From Denitromonas ohlonensis (GTDB lineage: Bacteria; Pseudomonadota; Gammaproteobacteria; Burkholderiales; Rhodocyclaceae): DNA of 64,000 nt. Location of the stretch: assembly GCF_007625205.1 (NCBI RefSeq), contig NZ_VMNI01000022.1, positions 50,894 through 114,893 of the forward strand. The letters run 5' to 3'. Both the position numbers and the translations under genes were made by a program. The stretch's first letter is position 1, and each line of letters opens with the position of its first letter. Below the pieces are notes generated by a model that was given only the letters and a program-made list of their open reading frames with translations, was not told the DNA's origin and did not search any database. Shown piece after piece: positions 1 to 8,093 of this stretch.

Positions 1-993
1 GCGGCCCGCCAAAGCGCGATCGCCGAACTCATCGGCGACAAACTCGCGCGAGCGCTGCACGATCACGACGCCAGCGAGGCCATTGCCGCCACGCAGGCCT
101 GGGCTGACCAGCCCGGCAACACCCTGCTGACCCTGGCCGATGCCGGCTACCCGCAGCGCCTGCTGGAGCTGCCCGACCCGCCCACGCTGCTCTATGTCAA
201 AGGCGATGCCAGCCTGCTGAACCGGCCGGGGCTGGCCATCGTCGGTGCCCGCAGTGCCACCCCCCAGGGCGAATCCAATGCCGCCGCCTTTGCCGGCGCG
301 CTGGCGCGCGCTGGCCTGGCCATCATCAGCGGCCTGGCGCTGGGGATCGATGCCGCCGCCCATGCAGGCGCGCTCGACGCCGACGGCGCCACCATCGCCG
401 TAATCGGCACCGGCGCCGATCGCATGTATCCGGCGCGCAACCAGGCCCTGGCCCGGCGCATTCTCGAGCGCGGCGCCATCGTCACCGAGTTCCCGCTGGG
501 CACCCAGGTCGCCGCACACAATTTCCCGCGTCGCAACCGCATCATTTCGGGCCTGGCCCAAGGGGTGCTGGTGGTCGAGGCCGCACTGAACAGCGGCTCA
601 CTGATCACCGCGCGACTGGCCAGCGAGCAAGGTCGCGAGGTCTTCGCCATCCCCGGCTCGATCCATTCGCCGCAATCCAAGGGCTGCCACCGGCTGATCC
701 GCGACGGCGCAAAACTGGTCGAAACGGCCGAGGACATCCTCGAAGAAGGCGTCTTTTCGGGTTACGCCAGCGCGCCGCCCATGCCCCTCGACACCCCGGC
801 CGAACCGGCGGCCGAGACCGACGAAACCACCGACCACCTGCTGGCGGCGCTCGGCCATGATCCCGTGAGCCTTGATACACTCGCGGCCCGTACCGGCTTG
901 ACGGCCGATGCGCTGTACGCCATTCTGCTTTCACTGGAACTGGACGGTCATCTGGCGCGATTGCCCGGCGGCCGCTTCCAGCGACTCACATAG
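1..993 (+). CDS. dprA: DNA-processing protein DprA (5' end outside window)
   Basis: The reading frame is open from base 1, so the start lies upstream of the window; 330 codons are visible. DprA binds incoming single-stranded DNA during natural transformation and loads RecA on it. The Rossmann-like DprA core is shown by GLALGIDAAAH and FPRRNRIISGL, followed by the glycine/serine-rich EAALNSGSLITARLA stretch. The last 60 or so residues form the C-terminal winged helix common in proteobacterial DprA. smg follows 15 bases after the stop, the classic dprA-smg order. Confidence 0.95.
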   Translation, partial: AARQSAIAELIGDKLARALHDHDASEAIAATQAWADQPGNTLLTLADAGYPQRLLELPDPPTLLYVKGDASLLNRPGLAIVGARSATPQGESNAAAFAGALARAGLAIISGLALGIDAAAHAGALDADGATIAVIGTGADRMYPARNQALARRILERGAIVTEFPLGTQVAAHNFPRRNRIISGLAQGVLVVEAALNSGSLITARLASEQGREVFAIPGSIHSPQSKGCHRLIRDGAKLVETAEDILEEGVFSGYASAPPMPLDTPAEPAAETDETTDHLLAALGHDPVSLDTLAARTGLTADALYAILLSLELDGHLARLPGGRFQRLT

Positions 994-1008
994 AGCCCCC
1001 ACTTATTC

Positions 1009-1473
1009 ATGTTTGATGTTCTCGTTTATCTCTTCGAAACCTATATCCACGCTGAAGCCTGCCCGGCGCCGGAGCAATTGGCACGCCGACTGACGGCCGC
1101 AGGCTTCGAAGAAGACGAGATCAGCGACGCCCTGGAGTGGCTGTCGGATCTGAACCAGACCGCCAGTGAGTACACCGCCTTCAGCGCGCCAAGCGCCGGA
1201 GCGATGCGCTTGTATTCGTCCGAAGAAACGGCCAAGCTGGGGCGCGAAGGCATTGGTTTCCTGCTGTTTCTGGAAGACTCGGGCGTGCTCGATGGCGCCA
1301 ACCGCGAACTGATTCTTGATCGCCTGATGGCACTGCCCGACAGCCATGTCTCGGTGTCGCGGCTGAAAGTCATCGTGCTGATCGTGCTCTGGAAACAGGC
1401 ATATCCAATGGATTCGCTGGTCCTCGACGAATTGCTGAGCGAGGACGACGACATCTCGCCGGCGCTTCACTGA
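1009..1473 (+). CDS. smg: Smg family protein (DUF494)
   Basis: A 154-residue acidic protein that matches the Smg/DUF494 family from its N-terminus (MFDVLVYLFETYIHAE) through the helical GFEEDEISDALEWLSDL segment. Its molecular function is not established. It is usually found, as here, between dprA and a type IA topoisomerase gene. No signal peptide or membrane segment is visible. It is probably co-transcribed with dprA (15-base gap). Confidence 0.9.
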   Translation: MFDVLVYLFETYIHAEACPAPEQLARRLTAAGFEEDEISDALEWLSDLNQTASEYTAFSAPSAGAMRLYSSEETAKLGREGIGFLLFLEDSGVLDGANRELILDRLMALPDSHVSVSRLKVIVLIVLWKQAYPMDSLVLDELLSEDDDISPALH

Positions 1474-1509
1474 CGCGTGCAAGGGCCTCGGCCACTTGCA
1501 CCTGCCGCC

Positions 1510-1530
1510 GCGACATCCTTAAGATGTCGC
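1510..1530 (+). terminator. Hairpin after dprA-smg
   Basis: Perfect 8-bp inverted repeat GCGACATC / GATGTCGC with a 5-base loop, 37 bases after the smg stop and 59 before topB. No long T-run follows, so termination is inferred from position and stem only. Confidence 0.4.
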
Positions 1531-1588
1531 GCTTAACCACTTGATTTTCCGGGAACCCTGACCGGCACCGCCGGTTCTTCCGCATGCC

Positions 1589-4087
1589 ATGAGCAAACAA
1601 CTGATCATCGCCGAGAAACCGTCCGTCGCGCAGGACATCGCCCGTTCACTGGGCGGATTCACTCGCCAGAAAGACTATTTCGAGTCCGACGACTACGTGC
1701 TGGCATCGGCCGTGGGCCACCTGCTCGAGCTGACCGTGCCACCCGACGAAGAGGTCAAGCGCGGCAAATGGTCTTTCGCCAACCTGCCGGTGGTGCCCTC
1801 GCGTTTCGCGCTGCAGCCCATCGCCAAGAGCGAAGACCGCCTCAAGCTGCTGACCCGGCTGATCAAACGCAAGGATGTCGACGGCCTGATCAACGCCTGC
1901 GACGCGGGGCGTGAGGGCGAGCTGATCTTCAATTTCATCGCCGAACACGCCAAAACCAAAAAGCCCGTGCAGCGCCTGTGGCTGCAGTCGATGACCACCG
2001 GCGCGATTCGCGACGGTTTCTCCCACCTGCGCTCGGCCGACGAAGTCGACGGTTTGCGTCAGGCCGCGGTGTCGCGTGCCGAAAGCGACTGGCTGATCGG
2101 CATCAACGGCACGCGGGCGATGACTGCCTTCAACTCCAAAACCGGCGGTTTCCACCTGACCACGGTCGGCCGGGTACAGACCCCGACCCTGGCGCTGGTG
2201 GTCGAACGCGAACAACGCATCCGCGAGTTCAAGTCCCGCGACTACTGGGAACTGCACGCCAGCTTCGGCTGCGCCGAAGGCAGCTACGCCGGCCGCTGGT
2301 TTGACGAGAGCTTCAAGAAGAACGACGACGAGCACGCCCGCGCCGAGCGGCTGTGGGACGTCGCCCGCGCCGAGGCGATCCGCGCCAAGTGCGACGGCAA
2401 GCCCGGCACGGTGGAAGAAGAATCCAAGCCCTCCACCCAGCTCTCGCCGCTGCTCTTCGACCTGACCAGCCTGCAGCGCGAGGCCAATGGCCGCTTCGGC
2501 TTCTCGGCCCGCGCCACGCTTCAGGTCGCGCAGGCGCTGTACGAACGCCACAAGGTACTGACCTACCCGCGTACCGACGCCCGCGCGCTGCCTGAAGATT
2601 ATGTCGATACGGTCAAGGAGGTGCTCGGCAACCTGCCCGCCGAATACGCCAAGTTTGCCAACGAGATCAAACGCGAAGGCTGGGCTGGCCCGAACAAGCG
2701 CATCTACAACAACAGCAAGATTTCCGATCACTTCGCGATCATTCCCACCGGCACCGCGCCCAAGACGCTGTCCGAGCCGGAACAGAAGATCTACGACCTG
2801 GTCACCCGCCGCTTCCTGTCGGTGTTCTACCCGGCGGCCGAGTTCCGTGTCACCACCCGCATCACCCGTGTCGAAGGCGAAGCCTTCAAGACCGAGGGCA
2901 AGGTGATGGTCAAGCCGGGCTGGCTGGTGGTGGTCGGCCGCGACAAGCCCAGCGATGACGCCGAAACCCTGGCGAGCGTCGCGCAGGACGAAAAGGTCAG
3001 CACCGACGACATCGAGGTCAAGGCCCAGCAGACCCGGCCACCCGCACGCTACAACGAAGCGACGCTGCTCTCGGCCATGGAAGGCGCCGGCAAGATGGTG
3101 GACGACGAAGAACTGCGCGCCGCCATGGCCGGTCGCGGCCTCGGCACGCCAGCGACGCGCGCGCAGATCATCGAGAACCTGATCGGTGAGCAATACATGC
3201 ACCGCGATGGCAAGGAGTTGATCCCCACCGCCAAGGCCTTCTCGCTGATCACCTTGCTCAAGGGCCTGGGCGTGTCGGCGCTGACTTCGCCCGAGCTGAC
3301 CGGCGAATGGGAACACAAGCTGTCGCAGATGGAGCGCGGCGGGCTGACCCGCGACGCCTTCATGGAAGAGATCGCCAGCATGGCGCGCGACATGGTCGAG
3401 CGCGCCAAGCAGTATGAATCCGACACCGTGCCGGGCGACTTCGCCACGCTCGAAACGCCGTGCCCGAAGTGCGGCGGCGTGGTCAAAGAAAACTACAAGA
3501 AATTCGCCTGCCAGGCCTGCGACTGGAGCACCTGGAAGATCGTGGCCGGTCGTCAGTTCGAGATCCCCGAGATCGAAGCCTTGCTGCGCGACGGCCACAT
3601 CGGTCCGCTGATGGGCTTCCGCAACAAGATGGGCCGGCTGTTCAATGCCGACATCAAGCTCAATGACGAGTTGAGTCCGACCTTCGACTTCGGCCAGCCG
3701 CGTGACGACGAAAATGCCGAGCCGGTGGATTTCTCCGAGCAGACGCCGCTGGGCGCCTGCCCGAAGTGCCAGGCCAAGGTGTACGAGCATGGCATGGTCT
3801 ATGTCTGCGAGAAGTCGGTCGGACCCGACAAGACCTGCGACTTCCGCTCGGGCAAGATCATCCTGCAGCAGCCCATCGAACGCGAGCAGATGAGCAAGCT
3901 GCTCACCGATGGCAAGACCGACCTGCTCAAGGGCTTTGTGTCGAACAAGACCAAGCGCAAGTTCTCGGCCTTCCTGGTGCGCAAACCGGATGGCGGCGTG
4001 GGCTTCGAGTTCGAGCCGCGCGCACCGAAGAAACCCGCCGCCGCGAAGAAGCCCACCAAAAAAGCTGCCGCCAAGGGCGACGAGTAA
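1589..4087 (+). CDS. topB: DNA topoisomerase III (type IA)
   Basis: An 832-residue type IA topoisomerase that cuts one strand and decatenates or relaxes DNA. The TOPRIM domain opens with LIIAEKPSVAQDIA and carries DAGREGELIF near residue 110. The active-site tyrosine lies in TYPRTDARALP around residue 326. After residue 620 there are two zinc-ribbon-like repeats (CPKCGGVV...CQAC and CPKCQAKV...C), then a Lys/Ala-rich tail. TopB rather than TopA is favoured by the N-terminus. The start is the first ATG after the hairpin at 1510-1530. The next gene starts 7 bases after the stop. Confidence 0.93.
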   Translation: MSKQLIIAEKPSVAQDIARSLGGFTRQKDYFESDDYVLASAVGHLLELTVPPDEEVKRGKWSFANLPVVPSRFALQPIAKSEDRLKLLTRLIKRKDVDGLINACDAGREGELIFNFIAEHAKTKKPVQRLWLQSMTTGAIRDGFSHLRSADEVDGLRQAAVSRAESDWLIGINGTRAMTAFNSKTGGFHLTTVGRVQTPTLALVVEREQRIREFKSRDYWELHASFGCAEGSYAGRWFDESFKKNDDEHARAERLWDVARAEAIRAKCDGKPGTVEEESKPSTQLSPLLFDLTSLQREANGRFGFSARATLQVAQALYERHKVLTYPRTDARALPEDYVDTVKEVLGNLPAEYAKFANEIKREGWAGPNKRIYNNSKISDHFAIIPTGTAPKTLSEPEQKIYDLVTRRFLSVFYPAAEFRVTTRITRVEGEAFKTEGKVMVKPGWLVVVGRDKPSDDAETLASVAQDEKVSTDDIEVKAQQTRPPARYNEATLLSAMEGAGKMVDDEELRAAMAGRGLGTPATRAQIIENLIGEQYMHRDGKELIPTAKAFSLITLLKGLGVSALTSPELTGEWEHKLSQMERGGLTRDAFMEEIASMARDMVERAKQYESDTVPGDFATLETPCPKCGGVVKENYKKFACQACDWSTWKIVAGRQFEIPEIEALLRDGHIGPLMGFRNKMGRLFNADIKLNDELSPTFDFGQPRDDENAEPVDFSEQTPLGACPKCQAKVYEHGMVYVCEKSVGPDKTCDFRSGKIILQQPIEREQMSKLLTDGKTDLLKGFVSNKTKRKFSAFLVRKPDGGVGFEFEPRAPKKPAAAKKPTKKAAAKGDE

Positions 4088-4094
4088 GCCACCC

Positions 4095-4685
4095 ATGCCG
4101 ACGCTACCCGACGCCGCTCGCCAGGTCCTTGATTTCTGGTTCGGCGCGCCGGACAGCGCCGACTACGGCACCCACCGGCCCCTGTGGTTTGAAAAGCGCG
4201 ACGACACCGACACGGCCATTGCCGGGCGCTTCGGCGCGCTGGTCGATCAAGCACTGGCTGGCGGATTGACTGACTGGGATACCACCGAGCGCGGCGCCCT
4301 CGCGCGCATCCTGCTGCTCGACCAATTCACCCGCAATGTCTTCCGCAACACCCCGCGCGCCTTTGCCGGCGACGCCTTGGCCCTGCGTGCCGCGCAGGCC
4401 CTGGTCGACCCTGGCCATGACGCACAGCTCAGGCCGGTCGAGCGGGTGTTTGCCTACCTGCCCTTCGAACACGCCGAAGATCTCGCCAAGCAGGCCCGCG
4501 CGGTCGCCCTGTTCAAGGCGCTTCACGACACCCACCCCGGCTTCGACAGCACCTACGACTACGCCTTGCGCCACCAGGCGGTAATTGCGCAGTTCGGCCG
4601 ATTTCCGCATCGCAATGCGATTCTCGGCCGCGCCAGCACACCGGCCGAACAGGCGTTCCTGGCCACACCCGGATCCGGCTTCTGA
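4095..4685 (+). CDS. DUF924 family protein
   Basis: A 196-residue protein of the DUF924 family, recognised from LDFWFG near the N-terminus, the LLLDQFTRNVFRNTPRAFAGD segment and the QAVIAQFGRFPHRNAILGR tail. Family members are soluble and helical (TPR-like); the biochemical role is unknown. It starts 7 bases after topB, so co-transcription is likely. The longer upstream reading frame in this phase only overlaps topB and was not used. Confidence 0.85.
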   Translation: MPTLPDAARQVLDFWFGAPDSADYGTHRPLWFEKRDDTDTAIAGRFGALVDQALAGGLTDWDTTERGALARILLLDQFTRNVFRNTPRAFAGDALALRAAQALVDPGHDAQLRPVERVFAYLPFEHAEDLAKQARAVALFKALHDTHPGFDSTYDYALRHQAVIAQFGRFPHRNAILGRASTPAEQAFLATPGSGF

Positions 4686-4712
4686 AAAAAACGGCCGGGA
4701 AGCCCCGGCCGT
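4684..4712 (-). terminator. Intrinsic terminator of dps
   Basis: On the minus strand this reads as a perfect 9-bp stem (ACGGCCGGG / CCCGGCCGT, 4-base loop) followed by a run of seven T. It lies 24 bases beyond the dps stop and also separates the converging DUF924 gene. Confidence 0.85.
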
Positions 4713-4735
4713 CAATGACGTGATGCGTGCTGCGA

Positions 4736-5206
4736 TCAGTTCGCCAGCATGCTGCGCAGCATCCACGCGGTCTTCTCGTGCACCTGCATGCGCTGGGTCA
4801 GCAGATCGGCGGTCGGCTCATCGTCCGCCTCATCCACCACCGGCATGATCTCGCGGGCGGTACGAATCACCGCTTCCTGCCCCTTCACGAGTTGACGGAT
4901 CATCTCTTCCGCACTGGGCACGCCTTGCGGCTCTTCCAATCGGGACAGCTCGGCAAAGGCGCTATAGGTGCCCGGGGCCGGCTCGCCCAAGGCGCGAATC
5001 CGCTCGGCAATGGCATCCACCGCCAGCGCCAGCTCGGTGTATTGCACCTCGAACATCTGGTGCAGGGTGTTGAACATCGGGCCGGTCACATTCCAGTGGA
5101 AGTTGTGCGTCGTGAGGTACAGCGTGTAGCTGTCCGCCAGCAGGCGCGACAGCCCGTGCGCAATCGCAGTGCGGTCTTTCTTGCTGATGCCGATATCGAT
5201 ATCCAT
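4736..5206 (-). CDS. dps: Dps/ferritin-like DNA-binding stress protein
   Basis: A 156-residue Dps-type miniferritin that oxidises and stores iron with hydrogen peroxide and protects DNA. The ferroxidase region is visible: [19 protein letters not shown] and the helix with [18 protein letters not shown]. The start is the ATG at 5206, preceded by AAGGAG at 8 bases; the longer frame upstream lacks Dps similarity. oxyR lies directly upstream on the same strand, which fits OxyR control of dps in other proteobacteria (inference here). A strong terminator follows. Confidence 0.9.
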   Translation of the reverse strand: MDIDIGISKKDRTAIAHGLSRLLADSYTLYLTTHNFHWNVTGPMFNTLHQMFEVQYTELALAVDAIAERIRALGEPAPGTYSAFAELSRLEEPQGVPSAEEMIRQLVKGQEAVIRTAREIMPVVDEADDEPTADLLTQRMQVHEKTAWMLRSMLAN

Positions 5207-5311
5207 GGTGGCGCTCCTTGTTCTGTGGTGATCAATTCCTGATGCCTCAAGCCTACGTGCCGGGCATGACAAAATCCAATCGATTCTCCATATCCGGTCG
5301 ATTGATCGGGT

Positions 5312-6250
5312 CTATGCGGTCACGTCCTGGCAGGCGGCGTTGAGCGGCAGCACGCCGGGCAGGGTGCAGGCGAGAATGGCTTTGCGAATCACGTCGATCG
5401 CACCGCTGCGCGGGTAGGTCACCCGCCAGGCCAGCGCGATCGTGCGCGAGGGCTCGGGCGCCTCGAAGGGGCGGGTGGCGAGCAGGCTGTTGCGCTCGGG
5501 GAGGTCATCGGCCGCCGTTGCCGGCAACACCGTCACACCAATGCCGCTGGCCACCATCAGCCGAATCGTTTCGAGCGAGCTGCCCTGCAAGGTGCGTTGC
5601 AGACCGCCGACGCCACTGCACTCGGGGCACACCTCCAGCACCTGGTCGCGGAAGCAGTTGCCCGCACCCAACAGCAGCAACTGGTCTTCGGCCAACTGGT
5701 GGGCGCCGACCGCCGTCTGCTGCGCCCAAGGGTGGGTGCTCGGCATCAGCACACGAAACGGCTCTTCGTAGATCGGCTGCACCACCAGCCCCGGCTGCTC
5801 GAAGGGCAGCGCCAGAATGGCGACATCCAGATCGCCGCGCTTGAGCGACTCGGCCAGACTGGCGGTGTAGTTTTCCTCGAGAATCAATGGCATGCGCGGC
5901 GCCAGCGCCTTGACCTGGGGAATCAGCCGCGGCAGCAGGTAGGGCCCGATGGTGTAGATCGCGCCGACCCGCAGCGGCCCGCCCAGCGGGTCTTTGCCGG
6001 CCTGGGCGATCTCCTTGATCTGACCCGCCTCAACCAGCACCCGCTGCGCCTGCTCGACAATGCGCAGCCCCAGCTGCGTCACCTTGACATCGCTGGTGCC
6101 ACGCTCGAAGAGCATCACGCCGAGTTCTTCCTCGACTTTCTTGATCGCCACCGACAGCGTCGGCTGGCTGACATGGCAGCGTTCGGCCGCCCGACCGAAG
6201 TGGCACTCCCGCGCCAGCGCCACGATGTATTTCAGGTCGGTCAGCGTCAT
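5312..6250 (-). CDS. oxyR: Hydrogen-peroxide sensor OxyR, LysR family
   Basis: A 312-residue LysR-type regulator. The N-terminal winged HTH starts MTLTDLKYIVALARECHFG and contains CHVSQPTLSVAIKKVEEELG. The effector domain holds the peroxide-sensing pair of OxyR in GNCFRDQVLEVCPEC (two cysteines eight residues apart). These form an intramolecular disulfide on oxidation in E. coli OxyR. The ATG at 6250 was chosen because LysR proteins begin there; upstream in-frame codons are unrelated. A GATAAT hexamer at 6302-6307 (minus strand) could be the -10 element. dps lies downstream in the same direction. Confidence 0.92.
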   Translation of the reverse strand: MTLTDLKYIVALARECHFGRAAERCHVSQPTLSVAIKKVEEELGVMLFERGTSDVKVTQLGLRIVEQAQRVLVEAGQIKEIAQAGKDPLGGPLRVGAIYTIGPYLLPRLIPQVKALAPRMPLILEENYTASLAESLKRGDLDVAILALPFEQPGLVVQPIYEEPFRVLMPSTHPWAQQTAVGAHQLAEDQLLLLGAGNCFRDQVLEVCPECSGVGGLQRTLQGSSLETIRLMVASGIGVTVLPATAADDLPERNSLLATRPFEAPEPSRTIALAWRVTYPRSGAIDVIRKAILACTLPGVLPLNAACQDVTA

Positions 6251-6473
6251 GTTTTTTCCCTTCCGGAACAGTTTGGCGATTCCATGGTCTGCTTCATCAT
6301 GATTATCACAGGCTATGACGTAGCCGGCCAGTCCAGGTTCCTTGCGACGCCCGAGCACCGCTGGCCCGGCAGTTGAACCAGACCCCGACATTCCCAGATA
6401 TGGCAGGATGCCGGGGTTCGCGATCCGCCCGCTTGCCCGGCGAGGTCGACACCCCGATGACACAGGAGGACGC

Positions 6474-7949
6474 ATGAACCGACTCACCCCCCGCCTCACC
6501 GCGCTGGCCGGCGCCACCGGACTCGCCCTGGTCGCCTGGCTGAATCTCTCGCCCGGCCTCACCGAGGCCCACGCCACCGCCGCGACCCCGGTCGCCGCGA
6601 TGCCCGCCACCCGCCAGACCCTGCCGGACTTTGCCGATCTGGTCTCGCGTGTCGGGCCGGCCGTGGTCAACATCAGCGTGGTGCAGCAAGTGGCCAGCCC
6701 GCTGGCCAACAGCGACGACCCCTTCTACGACTTCCTGCGCCGCTTCGGCGTCCCGGTGCCCGGCATGCCCGGCGGGCCCAATATTCCAGGCATCCCCGGT
6801 CAAGGCCAGGGGGGTCGGCAGATCGCCCGCGGCGTGGGCTCGGGTTTCATCGTCAGCGCCGACGGCTATGTGCTGACCAATGCGCATGTGGTCGACGATG
6901 CCACCGAGGTGACCGTGCGCCTGACCGACAAGCGCGAGTTCAAGGCCAAAGTCGAAGGCGTGGACAAGCGCACCGATGTGGCCCTGCTCAAGATCGACGC
7001 CAAAGACCTGCCCACCGTCCGCATTGGCGACCCGGAAGCGACCCGCGTCGGTGAATGGGTGGTGGCGGTCGGTTCGCCCTTCGGCTTCGACAACACCGTC
7101 ACCGCCGGCATCATCTCGGCCAAGGCGCGCCGCTTACCGGATGAAACCTATGTGCCTTTCATCCAGACCGACGTGGCGATCAACCCGGGCAACTCGGGCG
7201 GGCCGCTATTCAACCTGGACGGCGAGGTGGTCGGCATCAACTCGCAGATCTACTCGCGCTCGGGCGGCTTCATGGGCATCTCCTTCGCCATCCCCATCGA
7301 TGTGGCGATGAAGGTCAAGGACCAGTTGCAGACCTTCGGCGTGGTGCGTCGCGGCCGCCTCGGCGTCATCATTCAGGGGCTGGACAAGGAACTGGCCGAC
7401 TCCTTCGGGCTGGACGATCCTAAGGGCGCGCTGGTCTCCAGCGTCGAGCCCGGCTCGGCCGCCGCCAAGGCCAAGCTGCAACCCGGTGACGTGATCCTCG
7501 GCGTCAATGGCGACCGCGTCGCCGATTCGGCCGATCTGCCGCGCATCATCGGCGAGATGCCCCCGGGCACCACGATTCGGCTGGAGATCTGGCGCGACCG
7601 CAAAGCGCGCAGCATTGAAGCCACGCTGGGCGGCCAGGACAATGAGCGTCTCCAGGCGCGTGGCGGTGGTCAGCAAAATGCCGGCGGCAAACTGGGCCTG
7701 TCGGCTCGCCCCCTGAGCGCCGCCGAAGCCGAACAGCTCAAGGTGCCCGGCGGTCTGGTGGTTGAAGACGTTGATGGCCCCGCTGCACGCGCCGGTATCC
7801 AGAAGGGCGACGTGGTGCTGGCGCTGAACAACACGCCCGTCAAGGACGTGGCGGGCTTTCGCAAGCTGCTGGAACAGGCCGGCGACCGCTTCGCACTGCT
7901 GGTGCAACGCGGCGAGGGTCGGCTCTACCTCGGCGTTCGACTGAAGTAA
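6474..7949 (+). CDS. Periplasmic Do-type serine protease (DegP/DegQ/MucD-like)
   Basis: A 491-residue envelope protease/chaperone. There is an N-terminal signal or anchor segment (LAGATGLALVAWLNL), then a trypsin-like domain with triad regions TNAHVVDDA (His), KRTDVALLKI (Asp) and NPGNSGGPLF (Ser). Two PDZ domains follow, the first around VSSVEPGSAAAKAKLQPGDVI and the second around VVEDVDGPAARAGIQKGDVV. The ATG has AGGAGGA at optimal distance. It degrades or refolds misfolded envelope proteins. Which Deg paralogue it is cannot be decided from sequence alone. A very strong hairpin follows the stop. Confidence 0.92.
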   Translation: MNRLTPRLTALAGATGLALVAWLNLSPGLTEAHATAATPVAAMPATRQTLPDFADLVSRVGPAVVNISVVQQVASPLANSDDPFYDFLRRFGVPVPGMPGGPNIPGIPGQGQGGRQIARGVGSGFIVSADGYVLTNAHVVDDATEVTVRLTDKREFKAKVEGVDKRTDVALLKIDAKDLPTVRIGDPEATRVGEWVVAVGSPFGFDNTVTAGIISAKARRLPDETYVPFIQTDVAINPGNSGGPLFNLDGEVVGINSQIYSRSGGFMGISFAIPIDVAMKVKDQLQTFGVVRRGRLGVIIQGLDKELADSFGLDDPKGALVSSVEPGSAAAKAKLQPGDVILGVNGDRVADSADLPRIIGEMPPGTTIRLEIWRDRKARSIEATLGGQDNERLQARGGGQQNAGGKLGLSARPLSAAEAEQLKVPGGLVVEDVDGPAARAGIQKGDVVLALNNTPVKDVAGFRKLLEQAGDRFALLVQRGEGRLYLGVRLK

Positions 7950-7958
7950 TCGCTTGAT

Positions 7959-7996
7959 CCCGACAGCACGCCGCCCGTCGGCGGCGTGCTGTCGGG
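7959..7996 (+). terminator. 17-bp perfect hairpin after the Deg protease gene
   Basis: Perfect 17-bp inverted repeat with a 4-base loop (CGTC), beginning 9 bases after the protease stop codon. It has no T-run, so it may act as a transcript-stabilising or Rho-assisted end. It lies between two co-directional genes, isolating the TonB receptor gene downstream. Confidence 0.6.
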
Positions 7997-8093
7997 GTAT
8001 GCCAAATCGCTATCACACGGCACTGCGGTCATTTCGCACAAACTTTTTGCGCCCTTGCGGTATAGTCTGCGGGTTTGTCCGATCGCCGCGTAG

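Noticed and set aside
1646..4096. 816-codon open frame antisense to topB
   Set aside because: Shadow of a strongly biased GC-rich gene; no start signal and no family features.
6251..6709. N-terminal extension of oxyR
   Set aside because: LysR proteins begin at the MTLTDL methionine; the extension overlaps the divergent protease gene and has no homology pattern.
7997..8093. Cobalamin riboswitch before the TonB receptor
   Set aside because: The gap is too short and lacks a B12-box-like sequence.
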